Shown here in pieces: positions 7,743-16,059 of a stretch of 64,000 bases of DNA. Below the pieces are notes generated by a model that worked only from the letters and a program-made list of their open reading frames with translations, was not told the origin of the DNA and ran no database searches. The position numbers and the translations under genes were made by a program. How positions within the stretch are numbered: the first letter of the stretch is position 1; each line of letters begins with the position of its first letter. The stretch comes from Desulfovibrio sp. (lineage in GTDB: Bacteria > Desulfobacterota > Desulfovibrionia > Desulfovibrionales > Desulfovibrionaceae): contig JAISWB010000028.1 of assembly GCA_031271265.1 (NCBI GenBank), positions 1-64,000 on the forward strand, written 5' to 3'.

Positions 7743-8262
7743 CGGGATCCGCATCGGGATCCACGGGATAGGGATACCCGAATTTCTCGCGCAGGCGGTA
7801 ATACACATTCTCCGGCACCAACCCCCTGATGTCGCCTCCGAGCTTGGCGGATGCCTTGACCACTGTGGAACTTATGTAGAGCCACTGGTAATCCGCCATG
7901 AGAAAGACGGTGTTGATGTGGCGTTTCATCTTGCGGTTCATGAGCGTGATTTGAAACTCGTAATCGAAATCGGAAACGGCGCGCAAGCCGCGCAGGATGA
8001 CGCCGGCCTTGCGGCGATCGGCGTAGTCCACAGTGAGGCCGGAAAAAGACTCCACCTCCACGTTGGGATTGTCGACAAAGGCCGTGCGGGCCATTTCCAC
8101 ACGCTCCTCCACGGAAAAAAGGGTATTTTTCGGACTGTCGCCGGCCACGGCCACGACCACGGTGTCGAAAACGGCGCAGGCCCTGCGGACAAGGCCGGCG
8201 TGGCCGTTGGTCAGGGGGTCGAAGGTGCCGGGGTATACGGCGACAATGGCTTCACGCTGCAT
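7723..8262 (-). CDS. coaD: Phosphopantetheine adenylyltransferase
   Basis: CoaD transfers AMP from ATP to 4'-phosphopantetheine, the penultimate step of coenzyme A synthesis. The signature nucleotidyltransferase motif YPGTFDPLTNGH is at the N-terminus, and ILRGLRAVSDFDYE and the ISSTVVK motif follow, all as in the family. The ATG at 8262 is preceded by AAAGGA and gives 179 residues, close to the usual 160-170 plus a short acidic tail (DPDADPDAENDE). That tail comes from a 12-base DNA repeat and overlaps the start of mtaB. An in-frame ATG at 8334 would add 24 residues lacking any family match. Confidence 0.93.
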   Translation of the reverse strand: MQREAIVAVYPGTFDPLTNGHAGLVRRACAVFDTVVVAVAGDSPKNTLFSVEERVEMARTAFVDNPNVEVESFSGLTVDYADRRKAGVILRGLRAVSDFDYEFQITLMNRKMKRHINTVFLMADYQWLYISSTVVKASAKLGGDIRGLVPENVYYRLREKFGYPYPVDPDADPDAENDE

Positions 8263-8375
8263 ATGCCGATCCTTTGTTTGAGTGACGGGCTGCGGCGACA
8301 CCGGTTGCAGGTTTCGCGGAAAGCGCCTGCGCACGTCGCTTCAGCCGGAGCAACTCTCCGTCGGGCCTGCCGTGC

Positions 8376-8963
8376 TTACAGTTCCGGACAGGCATCGGGT
8401 TGCCGTACTTTCCACAGGATAACGCGGGTCTGGCCGTAGACGCGGTCCGCCGCCACTTCCAGGGACGGGTGCGCCTTGTCGGGCGCGAAGGCGCTTCCCG
8501 CGCGGAATTCGGCGTTGATCAGCGCGCCGGGCATGGTGAAAGGCTTCCTCAGCAGCGCTTCCAAGGTGCGCTGCAGAAGCTCCGCGCGGTATGGAGGATC
8601 AATAAATACCAGGGAAAAAGGCTGCTCGGGAGCAACAGCCAAAGCCCTGCCGACCTCTTCGCAACGTATGTCGAAGCTCGCCGCGTCCAAGCCCAGGGCG
8701 GCGGCATTGGCCCTGATCACCTTGGCGGCGTAGGGGGCGGATTCCACGAAGCAAACGTGGGCAGCGCCCCGGCTCAGGGCTTCAAAACCCAGGCTGCCGC
8801 CGCCGGCAAAGAGATCCAGGGCGCGGACCTGGGGCCGGATCGCGCCTTGGGATTCCAGCATGGAAAACAGCGATTCGCGCACCTTGCCCATGGCCGGCCT
8901 GAAACCGGGACCGACGGTGGTCTTGAGCCTTCGTCCGCGGTATTTTCCCGCGATGATGCGCAT
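8376..8963 (-). CDS. rsmD: 16S rRNA (guanine966-N2)-methyltransferase
   Basis: The 195-residue protein opens with MRIIAGKYRGRRLKT and RPAMGKVRESLFSML, hallmarks of RsmD. The SAM-binding motif is ALDLFAGGGSLGFEALSRGA and the N6/N2-methylase catalytic motif is VFIDPPY. RsmD methylates G966 of 16S rRNA in the assembling small subunit. Pairing of rsmD with coaD is a very common bacterial arrangement, and both lie in the same minus-strand run here. Confidence 0.93.
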   Translation of the reverse strand: MRIIAGKYRGRRLKTTVGPGFRPAMGKVRESLFSMLESQGAIRPQVRALDLFAGGGSLGFEALSRGAAHVCFVESAPYAAKVIRANAAALGLDAASFDIRCEEVGRALAVAPEQPFSLVFIDPPYRAELLQRTLEALLRKPFTMPGALINAEFRAGSAFAPDKAHPSLEVAADRVYGQTRVILWKVRQPDACPEL

Positions 8964-8975
8964 ATCCGAGTTTCT

Positions 8976-9698
8976 CTAGGGTTTTGCGGAAACAGCCGGC
9001 TCCGTGCTGCGCAGGACGAGCGGCGTGCCGGCGTACAGGGGAGCGAAATCCACGCGCAGACCGGCTACAGCCCCGATGGGCAGGGGAAAATTCAGGCTGT
9101 TCGCGCGCCGCAAAAAAAATCCGTTGCGCCAGGTGCAACGCGGCCCAGGCAGAGCCGAAGCCCAGGCTCGTGTTTTGCCGGGCCAGACCTTGCGCGCCGT
9201 TGCGGCCAGAGCATACGGGCTGTGCAAACGCCCCGGCGCAGCGGCCCGTCGGGCTCGGCACTCCAGGCCGAAGACGGACCACGCGTTGAAAAAGACAAAA
9301 ATCACCCCGGCGCAGGACAGCCTGCCCATTTCCGCCTGCACGGCCTCATGGTCACCCGCGAAATCAAGGGTCGGCGACGCCGCCGCATAGTCGAAGGACT
9401 TGTCGTCGAAAGGCAGGCGGTCCGGGGCGGAAAGCACGCACTCGACGCGCCGGCCCATAAGGCCCGCGATGCGTTCCAGCCCGGACGCGTCGTTATCCTG
9501 CACGGTGACGTCGAAACCGGCTTCCCAGACGCTTTCCACCAATTCCACATTGCCCGCGCCCATGACAAGAAGGGAACGGGAACGCCGGGGCCAGCCGGAC
9601 AACAGCCCGCGCAGGAGATCACGGCACCGCCGCATGGCGCAATCTCTTCCGGAAGCGTCCGGAACCTTCGTGCCGTTTTCCGCGGCGTGCTCGTTCAC
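8976..9698 (-). CDS. SAM-dependent methyltransferase-like protein
   Basis: Residues 40-120 resemble a class I methyltransferase: SLLVMGAGNVELVESVWEAGFDV for the glycine-rich loop, then VTVQDNDASGLER and APDRLPFDDKSFDYA as motifs II to IV. The C-terminal half (AGTPLVLRS ending) shows no recognisable substrate domain. It lies 12 bases upstream of rsmD and is probably co-transcribed. The substrate is unknown. The N-terminal 20 residues are poorly supported and the start may be internal. Confidence 0.6.
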   Translation of the reverse strand: MNEHAAENGTKVPDASGRDCAMRRCRDLLRGLLSGWPRRSRSLLVMGAGNVELVESVWEAGFDVTVQDNDASGLERIAGLMGRRVECVLSAPDRLPFDDKSFDYAAASPTLDFAGDHEAVQAEMGRLSCAGVIFVFFNAWSVFGLECRARRAAAPGRLHSPYALAATARKVWPGKTRAWASALPGPRCTWRNGFFLRRANSLNFPLPIGAVAGLRVDFAPLYAGTPLVLRSTEPAVSAKP

Positions 9699-9732
9699 GC
9701 GGGCTGCCTCCTCAAGTACCGTGCAATGTTAT

Positions 9733-9791
9733 GTTTCAATCCACATCCGGCTCCATCCGCCGAATGACTCCGCCCCGGCGGACAGGAATCG
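9733..9791 (-). repeat. Dispersed hairpin repeat, family A, copy 2
   Basis: Read on the minus strand it has two parts: a short CCGCC/GGCGG palindrome, then CATTCGGC-loop-GCCGGATG followed by TGGATTGAAAC. It lies in the 175-base gap between the methyltransferase gene and the end of cheA, where nothing else was seen. Confidence 0.7.
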
Positions 9792-9873
9792 GGTGGATTG
9801 CCCCGATTTTGCGTCGCTCATGTCGCGCATCGCCGGGAAGCGCCGGGCGGCCGGCGCGGCTTGCGCCGTCGGG

Positions 9874-12800
9874 TCAGCCGGTTTTCGACGTGGCAAGGGC
9901 GTATATTTCGTGCGGGTCGAGGATGAGGATAACCGAGCCGTCGCCCATGATTGTCGCGCCGGAAATGCCCTTGATGTCTCCCAGATAGGAGCCGAGCGGC
10001 TTGATCACCACTTCCTGCCGTTCCAGCAGCCGGTCCACAACCAGGCCGAGCCGCCGGTCGTTGTCCACAATGACCACCACGTTCAGCAGCCCTTCCTTGA
10101 GCACGGTGGAGTGCAGTCCTAGAAATTCCGCAAGACTGATGATGCCCAGGACCTCGCCGCGCAGGGTGACGGCTTTGCGTCCCTTGACGTCGGTCAGGCG
10201 CTCCGCCTCAATTTTCACCGTTTCGGATACGGCATCCAGCGGAATGGCGAAAGTCTCGTTGTCCACGTTGACCATCAGGGCGTCTATGATGGCCAGAGTC
10301 AGGGGCAGGACAAGCGTGAACTTTGTGCCTTTGCCGACTTCGGAAGCGATATTGATGCTGCCCTTGAGGTTTTTGATGTTCGTGCGCACCACGTCCATGC
10401 CCACGCCCCGGCCGGAAATGTCCGTGACCACCTCCGCCGAGGAGAAACCGGGGGCGAAGATAAGCTCCGTCGCCTCGCGGTCGTCCAGATTCTTGGCTTC
10501 CTCGGGCGAAATGATCCCCTTGCGGACCGCCACCTGACGCATGACTTCGGGGTCTATGCCTTTGCCGTCGTCCTCTATTTCAATGGCGACGGAGTTGCCC
10601 TTGTAAAAGGCGCGCAGCCAGACGCTGCCCTGGGGCGTTTTGCCGCGCTCGCGGCGGACGGCTTCCGGCTCGATGCCGTGGTCGACGGAATTGCGTATGA
10701 GGTGCACAAGGGGATCGCCGATGACTTCCACAACGCTCTTGTCCAGTTCTGTCTCCTCGCCTTCGACAATCAAGGCTACTTCTTTGCCGCTTTTGCGCGA
10801 AAGGTCGCGCACCAGGCGGGGAAAACGCGAGAACACCGAGGCCACCGGCACCATGCGCACCTTCATGATCGTGTCCTGCAGGTCGTCGGAGATACGGGCC
10901 ATGGAGTACGTGGTTTCCGTAAGATTCTGGGCTATGACGGAAACATCCACCTGTCCGCCGGTTTCTTCCAGTTGACGGGCGAGCATGGAATAGCGGTTGC
11001 GGTTGATGATGAGTTCGCCGATCAGGTTCATGAGGTGGTCGAGCTTTTCATGGTCCACGCGGATGGTGGAAGACACTTTGGCCGCGGTATCGCCTCCGCC
11101 CGCAGGCTTGGCCGCGGGCGCGGGGTGTGCGGCGGGCGCCCCGGCCGTCGCCGCTTGAGGCGCGGCCGCGCGGGCTGTTGCCGCGGGCGCGGTTTGGAGC
11201 GGCCCTGTTTGAGGCGCGGCCTCCTGAGCAGGTGTTTTCGGCGCGGCTTGAGCTGCGGGCCGCGGAGACGCCGCCGCTTGAGGCGCCTCCTTTGCCGCGG
11301 CTTCGGGCGCGGCCGCTGCCGCTTTTTCGGACGCCGCTTTTTCAGGCGCAACGGCTTGCGGGGCCGCCGATACTTTTTCCGCCGCGGGCGCCGGCGGGGC
11401 AGCCTGTTTGCCGGCGGGGGCGGCAGCCTTGCCGGCCTTGGCGGTCAGCGTCTCAAGGGCCGCGGGGATAAGGTCCTTCAGTATGGCGCATTCCTGATCC
11501 ATCAGATCGGTCATGATCGTAAAGTCCATGTTCGCGGACCGGGCCTTCTCCACTATGCCGGCCGTGCGCTGGGCGTAAATCTTGATGTCTTCCAGACCCA
11601 TGAAATTAGCGCAGTTCCGGATGGTGGTCAGGGAGCGGAACAGGGCGTCTATGTAGTCGCGGTTGGTTCCGTCCTTGCGCAGCGTTTCCAGAGCCTGGGC
11701 GATGTGGTTGAACTGCAGGTTGACGGTGCCGCGGAAGAGCGCGACATCATCGCTGTCCACCGCGGGTTTGAAATCCTTATCGGCGGCCGGGCCGGGGGCG
11801 GGAAGGCCCTGCATCGGAGCCGGAGTCACGGCAAGACCGGAGGGCAGGGACAACTCTTTGCCGGCAACGGCGTCGCGCAGTTTTTCCAGAAGTTCGCCGA
11901 TGTCGAACGGCGTAACCGCGCCGGCGGACGGGTCTATGCAGTATACAAGCGCTTCCAGAACATCAACGGACATGAGCAGCAGGTCCACCAACGGGCCGGA
12001 CACCTGCCGTTCGCCCTTGCGCAGTGAATTGAGCAGAGTTTCGGCCTCGTGGGTGAGGCCGTTCATCTCCTGAAAGGCGATGATGCCGCTGTTGCCCTTG
12101 AGATTGTGGAAATAGCGGAAAATATCGTTGACCAGATCGTCCCGGCCTTCGGGATGTTTTTCCAGATCAAGCAGGCCGTCCGAGAGGTTGGAGACGTTGT
12201 CCTTGGCCTCTTCGATAAAATCGCGCAGGTGACCTTCCCCGAAAGCGGTAAGCGCGTAGGCGGGCAGTTTTTTTCTGGACTCTATCCAGGCTTCGGTATC
12301 CAGCGGCTTGCGCGTTTCGGCGGGCGCTCCCTGCTGCTCCCGGCTTTCTCCTGTCGCCGGGTCGCCCGGCGCGGAGCTTTCGCCGGCGCCGTCCGCTTCG
12401 GGCTTTGCCGTATCGGATGCGGCGGTCCCGGCGGCGTCCTTCGCAGGCGCGCCCGGCGCGCCCCGGTCCATGACCGGCGTTTGCCCGGCCAGCACGGCAT
12501 CAAGGGCGGCGATCATGCCGGAGGTATCGACGTCGCCTTCGCTGCTCTGCGTTTCCAGGTTGTCTATCATGCGCCGCAGCAGGTCGGTCGTAGCCAGAAT
12601 CACGTCCATAATGTCCGACGTGACGGCCACCGCGCCTTTACGCAATTCGTCCATGACGCTTTCGGCCTTGTGGGCCAACGCATTCATCTTGTTCAGCCCG
12701 AGAAAGCCGGAGGCGCCCTTCAGGGAATGCATGGGTCGAAAGATATCGTTGAGTATCGACAGGTTGTCCGGCGCTTTTTCAAGCTCAAGAAGGTTCGGCT

Positions 12801-12876
12801 CGATGGTTTCCAAATGCTCTTTGGCTTCAATGATAAAATCCGCGAATAGTTCCGGATCCATAAAATCCTGACTCAT
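9874..12876 (-). CDS. cheA: Chemotaxis histidine kinase CheA with multiple Hpt domains
   Basis: This 1000-residue kinase passes chemoreceptor signals to CheY and CheB. Hpt domain 1 has its phospho-His at H50 (FRPMHSLKGASGF). Hpt domain 2 has H257 (YFHNLKGNSG). A third helical repeat at about 378-450 has Thr where the His should be (FRSLTTIRNC). A long Ala/Pro-rich linker follows (about 490-620). The dimerisation/catalytic core carries LIGELIINRNR, HLIRNSVDHGIE, EDDGKGID and GRGVGMDVV, and a CheW-like domain ends the protein. It is the last gene of the che operon; ATTTTCC before the ATG gives a fair GGA-type site. Confidence 0.95.
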   Translation of the reverse strand: MSQDFMDPELFADFIIEAKEHLETIEPNLLELEKAPDNLSILNDIFRPMHSLKGASGFLGLNKMNALAHKAESVMDELRKGAVAVTSDIMDVILATTDLLRRMIDNLETQSSEGDVDTSGMIAALDAVLAGQTPVMDRGAPGAPAKDAAGTAASDTAKPEADGAGESSAPGDPATGESREQQGAPAETRKPLDTEAWIESRKKLPAYALTAFGEGHLRDFIEEAKDNVSNLSDGLLDLEKHPEGRDDLVNDIFRYFHNLKGNSGIIAFQEMNGLTHEAETLLNSLRKGERQVSGPLVDLLLMSVDVLEALVYCIDPSAGAVTPFDIGELLEKLRDAVAGKELSLPSGLAVTPAPMQGLPAPGPAADKDFKPAVDSDDVALFRGTVNLQFNHIAQALETLRKDGTNRDYIDALFRSLTTIRNCANFMGLEDIKIYAQRTAGIVEKARSANMDFTIMTDLMDQECAILKDLIPAALETLTAKAGKAAAPAGKQAAPPAPAAEKVSAAPQAVAPEKAASEKAAAAAPEAAAKEAPQAAASPRPAAQAAPKTPAQEAAPQTGPLQTAPAATARAAAPQAATAGAPAAHPAPAAKPAGGGDTAAKVSSTIRVDHEKLDHLMNLIGELIINRNRYSMLARQLEETGGQVDVSVIAQNLTETTYSMARISDDLQDTIMKVRMVPVASVFSRFPRLVRDLSRKSGKEVALIVEGEETELDKSVVEVIGDPLVHLIRNSVDHGIEPEAVRRERGKTPQGSVWLRAFYKGNSVAIEIEDDGKGIDPEVMRQVAVRKGIISPEEAKNLDDREATELIFAPGFSSAEVVTDISGRGVGMDVVRTNIKNLKGSINIASEVGKGTKFTLVLPLTLAIIDALMVNVDNETFAIPLDAVSETVKIEAERLTDVKGRKAVTLRGEVLGIISLAEFLGLHSTVLKEGLLNVVVIVDNDRRLGLVVDRLLERQEVVIKPLGSYLGDIKGISGATIMGDGSVILILDPHEIYALATSKTG

Positions 12877-13146
12877 TTTCCATCCTTTGCTGCCGGGTAT
12901 TCCCGCATCGTTATTCTGATTTCACATCAAAACTGCGTCCATACAGTTCGGCATTCAGCGCCTGCGGCGGCAGCGCTGCCCCGCCTTCCGTGCGCGATCC
13001 CGCGCATTTCGGCGCGGCCTATCCGGCGCGCATTCCCCTGCCGAATACCTGCTGCGGCAAGTGCCCCCGGTATCGGCATTCCCCCGTACGCAACGGGTTC
13101 TCCCCGGCAGGCGACAATTTGCAGTTCTGTTGCTCGAGTTTGCCTG

Positions 13147-13515
13147 TTATCCGAGCAGCATGCGTATATTTTTCATCATTTGTTCCGGCTGTGCAGGCTT
13201 GACCATGTACAGGTTGGCGCCGAGCTGTATCCCCTGCTGGATATCCTGCTCTTTACCCTCCGTGGAAAGAACCACGATCGGGACATCACGGTACGCATCC
13301 TGTTCACGCACGGTCTTGATGAAGGTAAACCCGTCCATACGCGGCATATTGATATCCGAGACAATAAGGTCGATGCCTTCCGACGAGTAGAGTTTTTCCA
13401 AACCGTCCAGGCCGTCTTCCGCCATCGTCACCTTGAAGCCTTCTTTTTTCATAATAAAGGCTACCAGGTTACGGATGGTTTTGGAATCATCGACAATTAA
13501 AATGTGCTTGGCCAT
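13147..13515 (-). CDS. cheY: Chemotaxis response regulator CheY
   Basis: The 122-residue single receiver domain has the full acidic pocket (ILIVDDSKT), the phospho-acceptor Asp in VSDINMPRMDG, Thr/Ser in VVLSTEG, and Lys in MVKPAQP. CheY-P binds the flagellar switch. It lies 12 bases downstream of cheW. The 270-base gap after it, before cheA, holds no gene and no clear promoter, so cheA is probably read through. Confidence 0.93.
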   Translation of the reverse strand: MAKHILIVDDSKTIRNLVAFIMKKEGFKVTMAEDGLDGLEKLYSSEGIDLIVSDINMPRMDGFTFIKTVREQDAYRDVPIVVLSTEGKEQDIQQGIQLGANLYMVKPAQPEQMMKNIRMLLG

Positions 13516-13527
13516 ATACGTACTCCA

Positions 13528-14193
13528 TCATTTGATAATGCTGGTTATTACGCGATCAACGGAAACTATGCCGACAAGTTGTTCGCGAACCTTCAGGAGA
13601 CCGGAGATAAAATCCACGTTCGCGCCGATATGCGCCTCAACGCTCCAATCTATGTCTTCCTGTCGGACCCTGTACATCGTATGGACGCGCTCAATAATCA
13701 TGCCGATCTGTATACCTTTGCGCCGGCACACGATAATGAATTTGTCCTCACCCATTCGCGGTGACGATACTTCCAGCACATCGCGCAGATGGATCAACGG
13801 GGTCACCCGTCCCCTGAGGTTGATGACGCCTGCCACAAATTCCGGCGCCGAGGGCAGGCGGGATGCGGGTTCGTGCCGGATGACCTCCTGCACGGCCACG
13901 GTCGGGATGGTGAATTCCTGTCCGCCTATAAAAAAGCCGACCAGAAGCAGTTCATGGGAAGAGCGCAACATGGTGTCCAGAAAGTCTTCCCCGTCCATTT
14001 CCGGGTGCAGGTCCGCTGCGGCGTCCGGATGCCGCTTTTTTTCTTCCAGTCCGAGGCCGGTGATGACGGATCGCCCGTCAACGCCGACATATTTGTCCAT
14101 AAACGCCTGCTCGGCCGGAGTGAAGCCCGTGTGTTCGGCTTGATCCGCATGAAAATTCTGTTCCTTGAAATATTCTTCGGGGCTTTTGTTCAT
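13528..14193 (-). CDS. cheW: CheW adaptor with N-terminal extension
   Basis: The C-terminal 145 residues form a CheW domain (LLVGFFIGGQEFTIPTVAVQEVIRH, VAGVINLRGRVTPLIHLRDVL, IIVCRRKGIQIGMIIERVH). CheW couples receptors to CheA. About 75 extra N-terminal residues, acidic and without known domain, precede it and make the protein longer than the usual 150-170. Its ATG overlaps the stop of the ParA-like gene by four bases, indicating coupled translation. Confidence 0.9.
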   Translation of the reverse strand: MNKSPEEYFKEQNFHADQAEHTGFTPAEQAFMDKYVGVDGRSVITGLGLEEKKRHPDAAADLHPEMDGEDFLDTMLRSSHELLLVGFFIGGQEFTIPTVAVQEVIRHEPASRLPSAPEFVAGVINLRGRVTPLIHLRDVLEVSSPRMGEDKFIIVCRRKGIQIGMIIERVHTMYRVRQEDIDWSVEAHIGANVDFISGLLKVREQLVGIVSVDRVITSIIK

Positions 14194-15002
14194 AGTGCGA
14201 GTATCTCTTTTGCAAGCTCTTCGTATTCACGCGCGCCTCGGCTCTCCGGCGCGATTTCATAGATAACGCGCCCTTGGGCGCTTGCTTCGCGAAAGCGCGT
14301 ATCCATGCCTATCACGGTCCGGAACATGCTGTCCTGCATTTTCAGGGACAGCAGTTCAAGCACGCGCGCGCAGGCTCTGGCCCGCCTGTCGTACAGGGTG
14401 GGCAGCACGCGGTAGCAAATGGGCCGCGGAAGAACCTTGTTCAGCACCTTGATGGTGTCGAACAGCAGCTTGAGTCCGTGCAGGGCCAGAAAATCCGTCT
14501 GGATGGGAATCACCAGCAGATCAGAAGCCACCAGCGCATTGACCAGCAAAATGCCGACATGCGGGGGACAGTCCAACACGATAAAGTCGTATTCGCCGCG
14601 CACATGTTCCAATGCCTGCTGCAGGATGGCGCCCTTGCCCTTGCGGTTGCGCAGATCGACCTCAAGTTCCGCCAGACGGATGGTAGCGGGCACCACGTCG
14701 AATTCCTGTTCCGCGTGATGCTGCCGGATCCTGTCCCAGAGATCGTCGGCCTTCTGTCCGCCCGCGCCGTCCGCGAAAATATCGTTCACGGAATACTGGA
14801 AGTCGTCTGGATAATAGCGCAAATGCACAGATGCGCAGGCATGCGGGTCAAGGTCCATGATCAGGACCTGCTTGCCCAGCCTGGTCAGCGCCGAGGCAAG
14901 AGTCACGCTTGTCGTGGTTTTGCCCACGCCGCCCTTCTGGTTGGCTACAGCCAGTACCCTGGCCCGTCTTGCCCCTGTCGCGGAGCCGGCACCTGCCTCC
15001 AT
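14190..15002 (-). CDS. ParA/Soj-type ATPase of the chemotaxis operon
   Basis: The 270-residue protein has the deviant Walker A VANQKGGVGKTTTSVTLA, DLDPHACAS, and Walker B DFIVLDCPPHVG of the ParA/MinD family. A single ParA with no ParB partner, inside a che operon, matches the pattern of ATPases that position chemotaxis arrays (ParC-like proteins). That role is inferred from context. It overlaps cheW by four bases and follows cheR by six. Confidence 0.85.
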   Translation of the reverse strand: MEAGAGSATGARRARVLAVANQKGGVGKTTTSVTLASALTRLGKQVLIMDLDPHACASVHLRYYPDDFQYSVNDIFADGAGGQKADDLWDRIRQHHAEQEFDVVPATIRLAELEVDLRNRKGKGAILQQALEHVRGEYDFIVLDCPPHVGILLVNALVASDLLVIPIQTDFLALHGLKLLFDTIKVLNKVLPRPICYRVLPTLYDRRARACARVLELLSLKMQDSMFRTVIGMDTRFREASAQGRVIYEIAPESRGAREYEELAKEILAL

Positions 15003-15008
15003 TCCGCC

Positions 15009-16055
15009 TCACCCTTCCTTGCGGTACACTATTGTGCCCGCGTGGTACTCCGGCTTGAACGCCCTGGAAATATTGTGCAGCGATTCCGAATGCCCGATAA
15101 GCATGCATCCTCCCGGAAGGAGGTTGTCGTAAAAGGATTCGATAACCTGCCTTTTCATTTCCTCGTCGAAATAAATGATAACGTTGCGGCAGAAAATGAT
15201 GTTGGATCGTTCCACGCGTTTCAGCATCATTTTATCGCTCAGATTGACGGGCCCGAACGATATGAGCCGCTTCAGCCTGGGGTCGATCCGGTAATTGCCG
15301 CCTTCCGTGATGAAGTAGCGCGTTATGACGTCGCGGGGCGTAGTGCGCAGGGCATAGGTCGAGTATACGCCTCTGCGCGCCGCGGCCAGAACGGCTTCCG
15401 ACAGGTCGTTGGCCGTTATCTTGATGTCCCACGTAGAGATTTCGCTTTTCAGCACCTCGTGCAGAATAATTGCCAATGTGTAGGGCTCTTCGCCCGTCGA
15501 GCAGCCGGCCGACCAGATGCGCAATTTTTTCTGTCCGGAGCGGCGCAGTTTGTCCAACTCGCCGGTCAGCACCTTGTCCTGAAAAATCTGAAGTTGCGGA
15601 GGGTTGCGCCAAAAGCTGGTTTCATTGGTGGTGATGACCTCGAACAGCTTGGTCAGTTCCTCGCGCCGGCTGGGATCAAAGCGCAGGTAATAGTAATATT
15701 CGCCGAAACTTTTGAGGTTGAGCGTTTTGATCCTGTTGTTGAGGCGGTTTTCCACGAGATATTTGCGCGCCTCGGCGATGAAGATGCCGCTTTGCGCATA
15801 AATGAAATCGCGGAGTTGCAGGAACTCGTCATTGCTGATCTGGAGTTTGCCGCCCAGGCTCACCGCGGCACGACCGCCGGAAAGCGGAGGTCTCTGCTTT
15901 GCGTCCGCGGGCAGAGAGAAAGTTTGCCCGCCCGCCGCTCTGCCCGCAAGTCCTCCGGCTCCGGCAACGCCCGCGCGTGTGCCCGATGCGCCTCCGGTGC
16001 CCGTTCCGCCCGGAAACATGCCCGGGACCGTGCCGGAGGTCGGAAAAAGCGCCAT
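15009..16055 (-). CDS. cheR: Chemoreceptor glutamate methyltransferase CheR
   Basis: CheR transfers methyl groups from SAM to receptor glutamates. A Gly/Ala-rich N-terminal tail of about 75 residues is followed by the helical CheR N-domain (DEFLQLRDFIYAQSGI) and the catalytic domain with TNETSFWRNP, IWSAGCSTGEEPYTLA, ITANDLSEAVL and IIFCRNVIIYFD. I start it at the ATG at 16055, which has GGAG about eight bases upstream inside the end of the HEAT gene; the frame is open to 16121. Confidence 0.92.
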   Translation of the reverse strand: MALFPTSGTVPGMFPGGTGTGGASGTRAGVAGAGGLAGRAAGGQTFSLPADAKQRPPLSGGRAAVSLGGKLQISNDEFLQLRDFIYAQSGIFIAEARKYLVENRLNNRIKTLNLKSFGEYYYYLRFDPSRREELTKLFEVITTNETSFWRNPPQLQIFQDKVLTGELDKLRRSGQKKLRIWSAGCSTGEEPYTLAIILHEVLKSEISTWDIKITANDLSEAVLAAARRGVYSTYALRTTPRDVITRYFITEGGNYRIDPRLKRLISFGPVNLSDKMMLKRVERSNIIFCRNVIIYFDEEMKRQVIESFYDNLLPGGCMLIGHSESLHNISRAFKPEYHAGTIVYRKEG

Positions 16056-16059
16056 TATG

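Noticed and set aside
10678-12027. 449-residue plus-strand frame opposite cheA
   Set aside because: His/Arg/Gly-rich shadow of cheA caused by high GC; no ribosome-binding site or domain.
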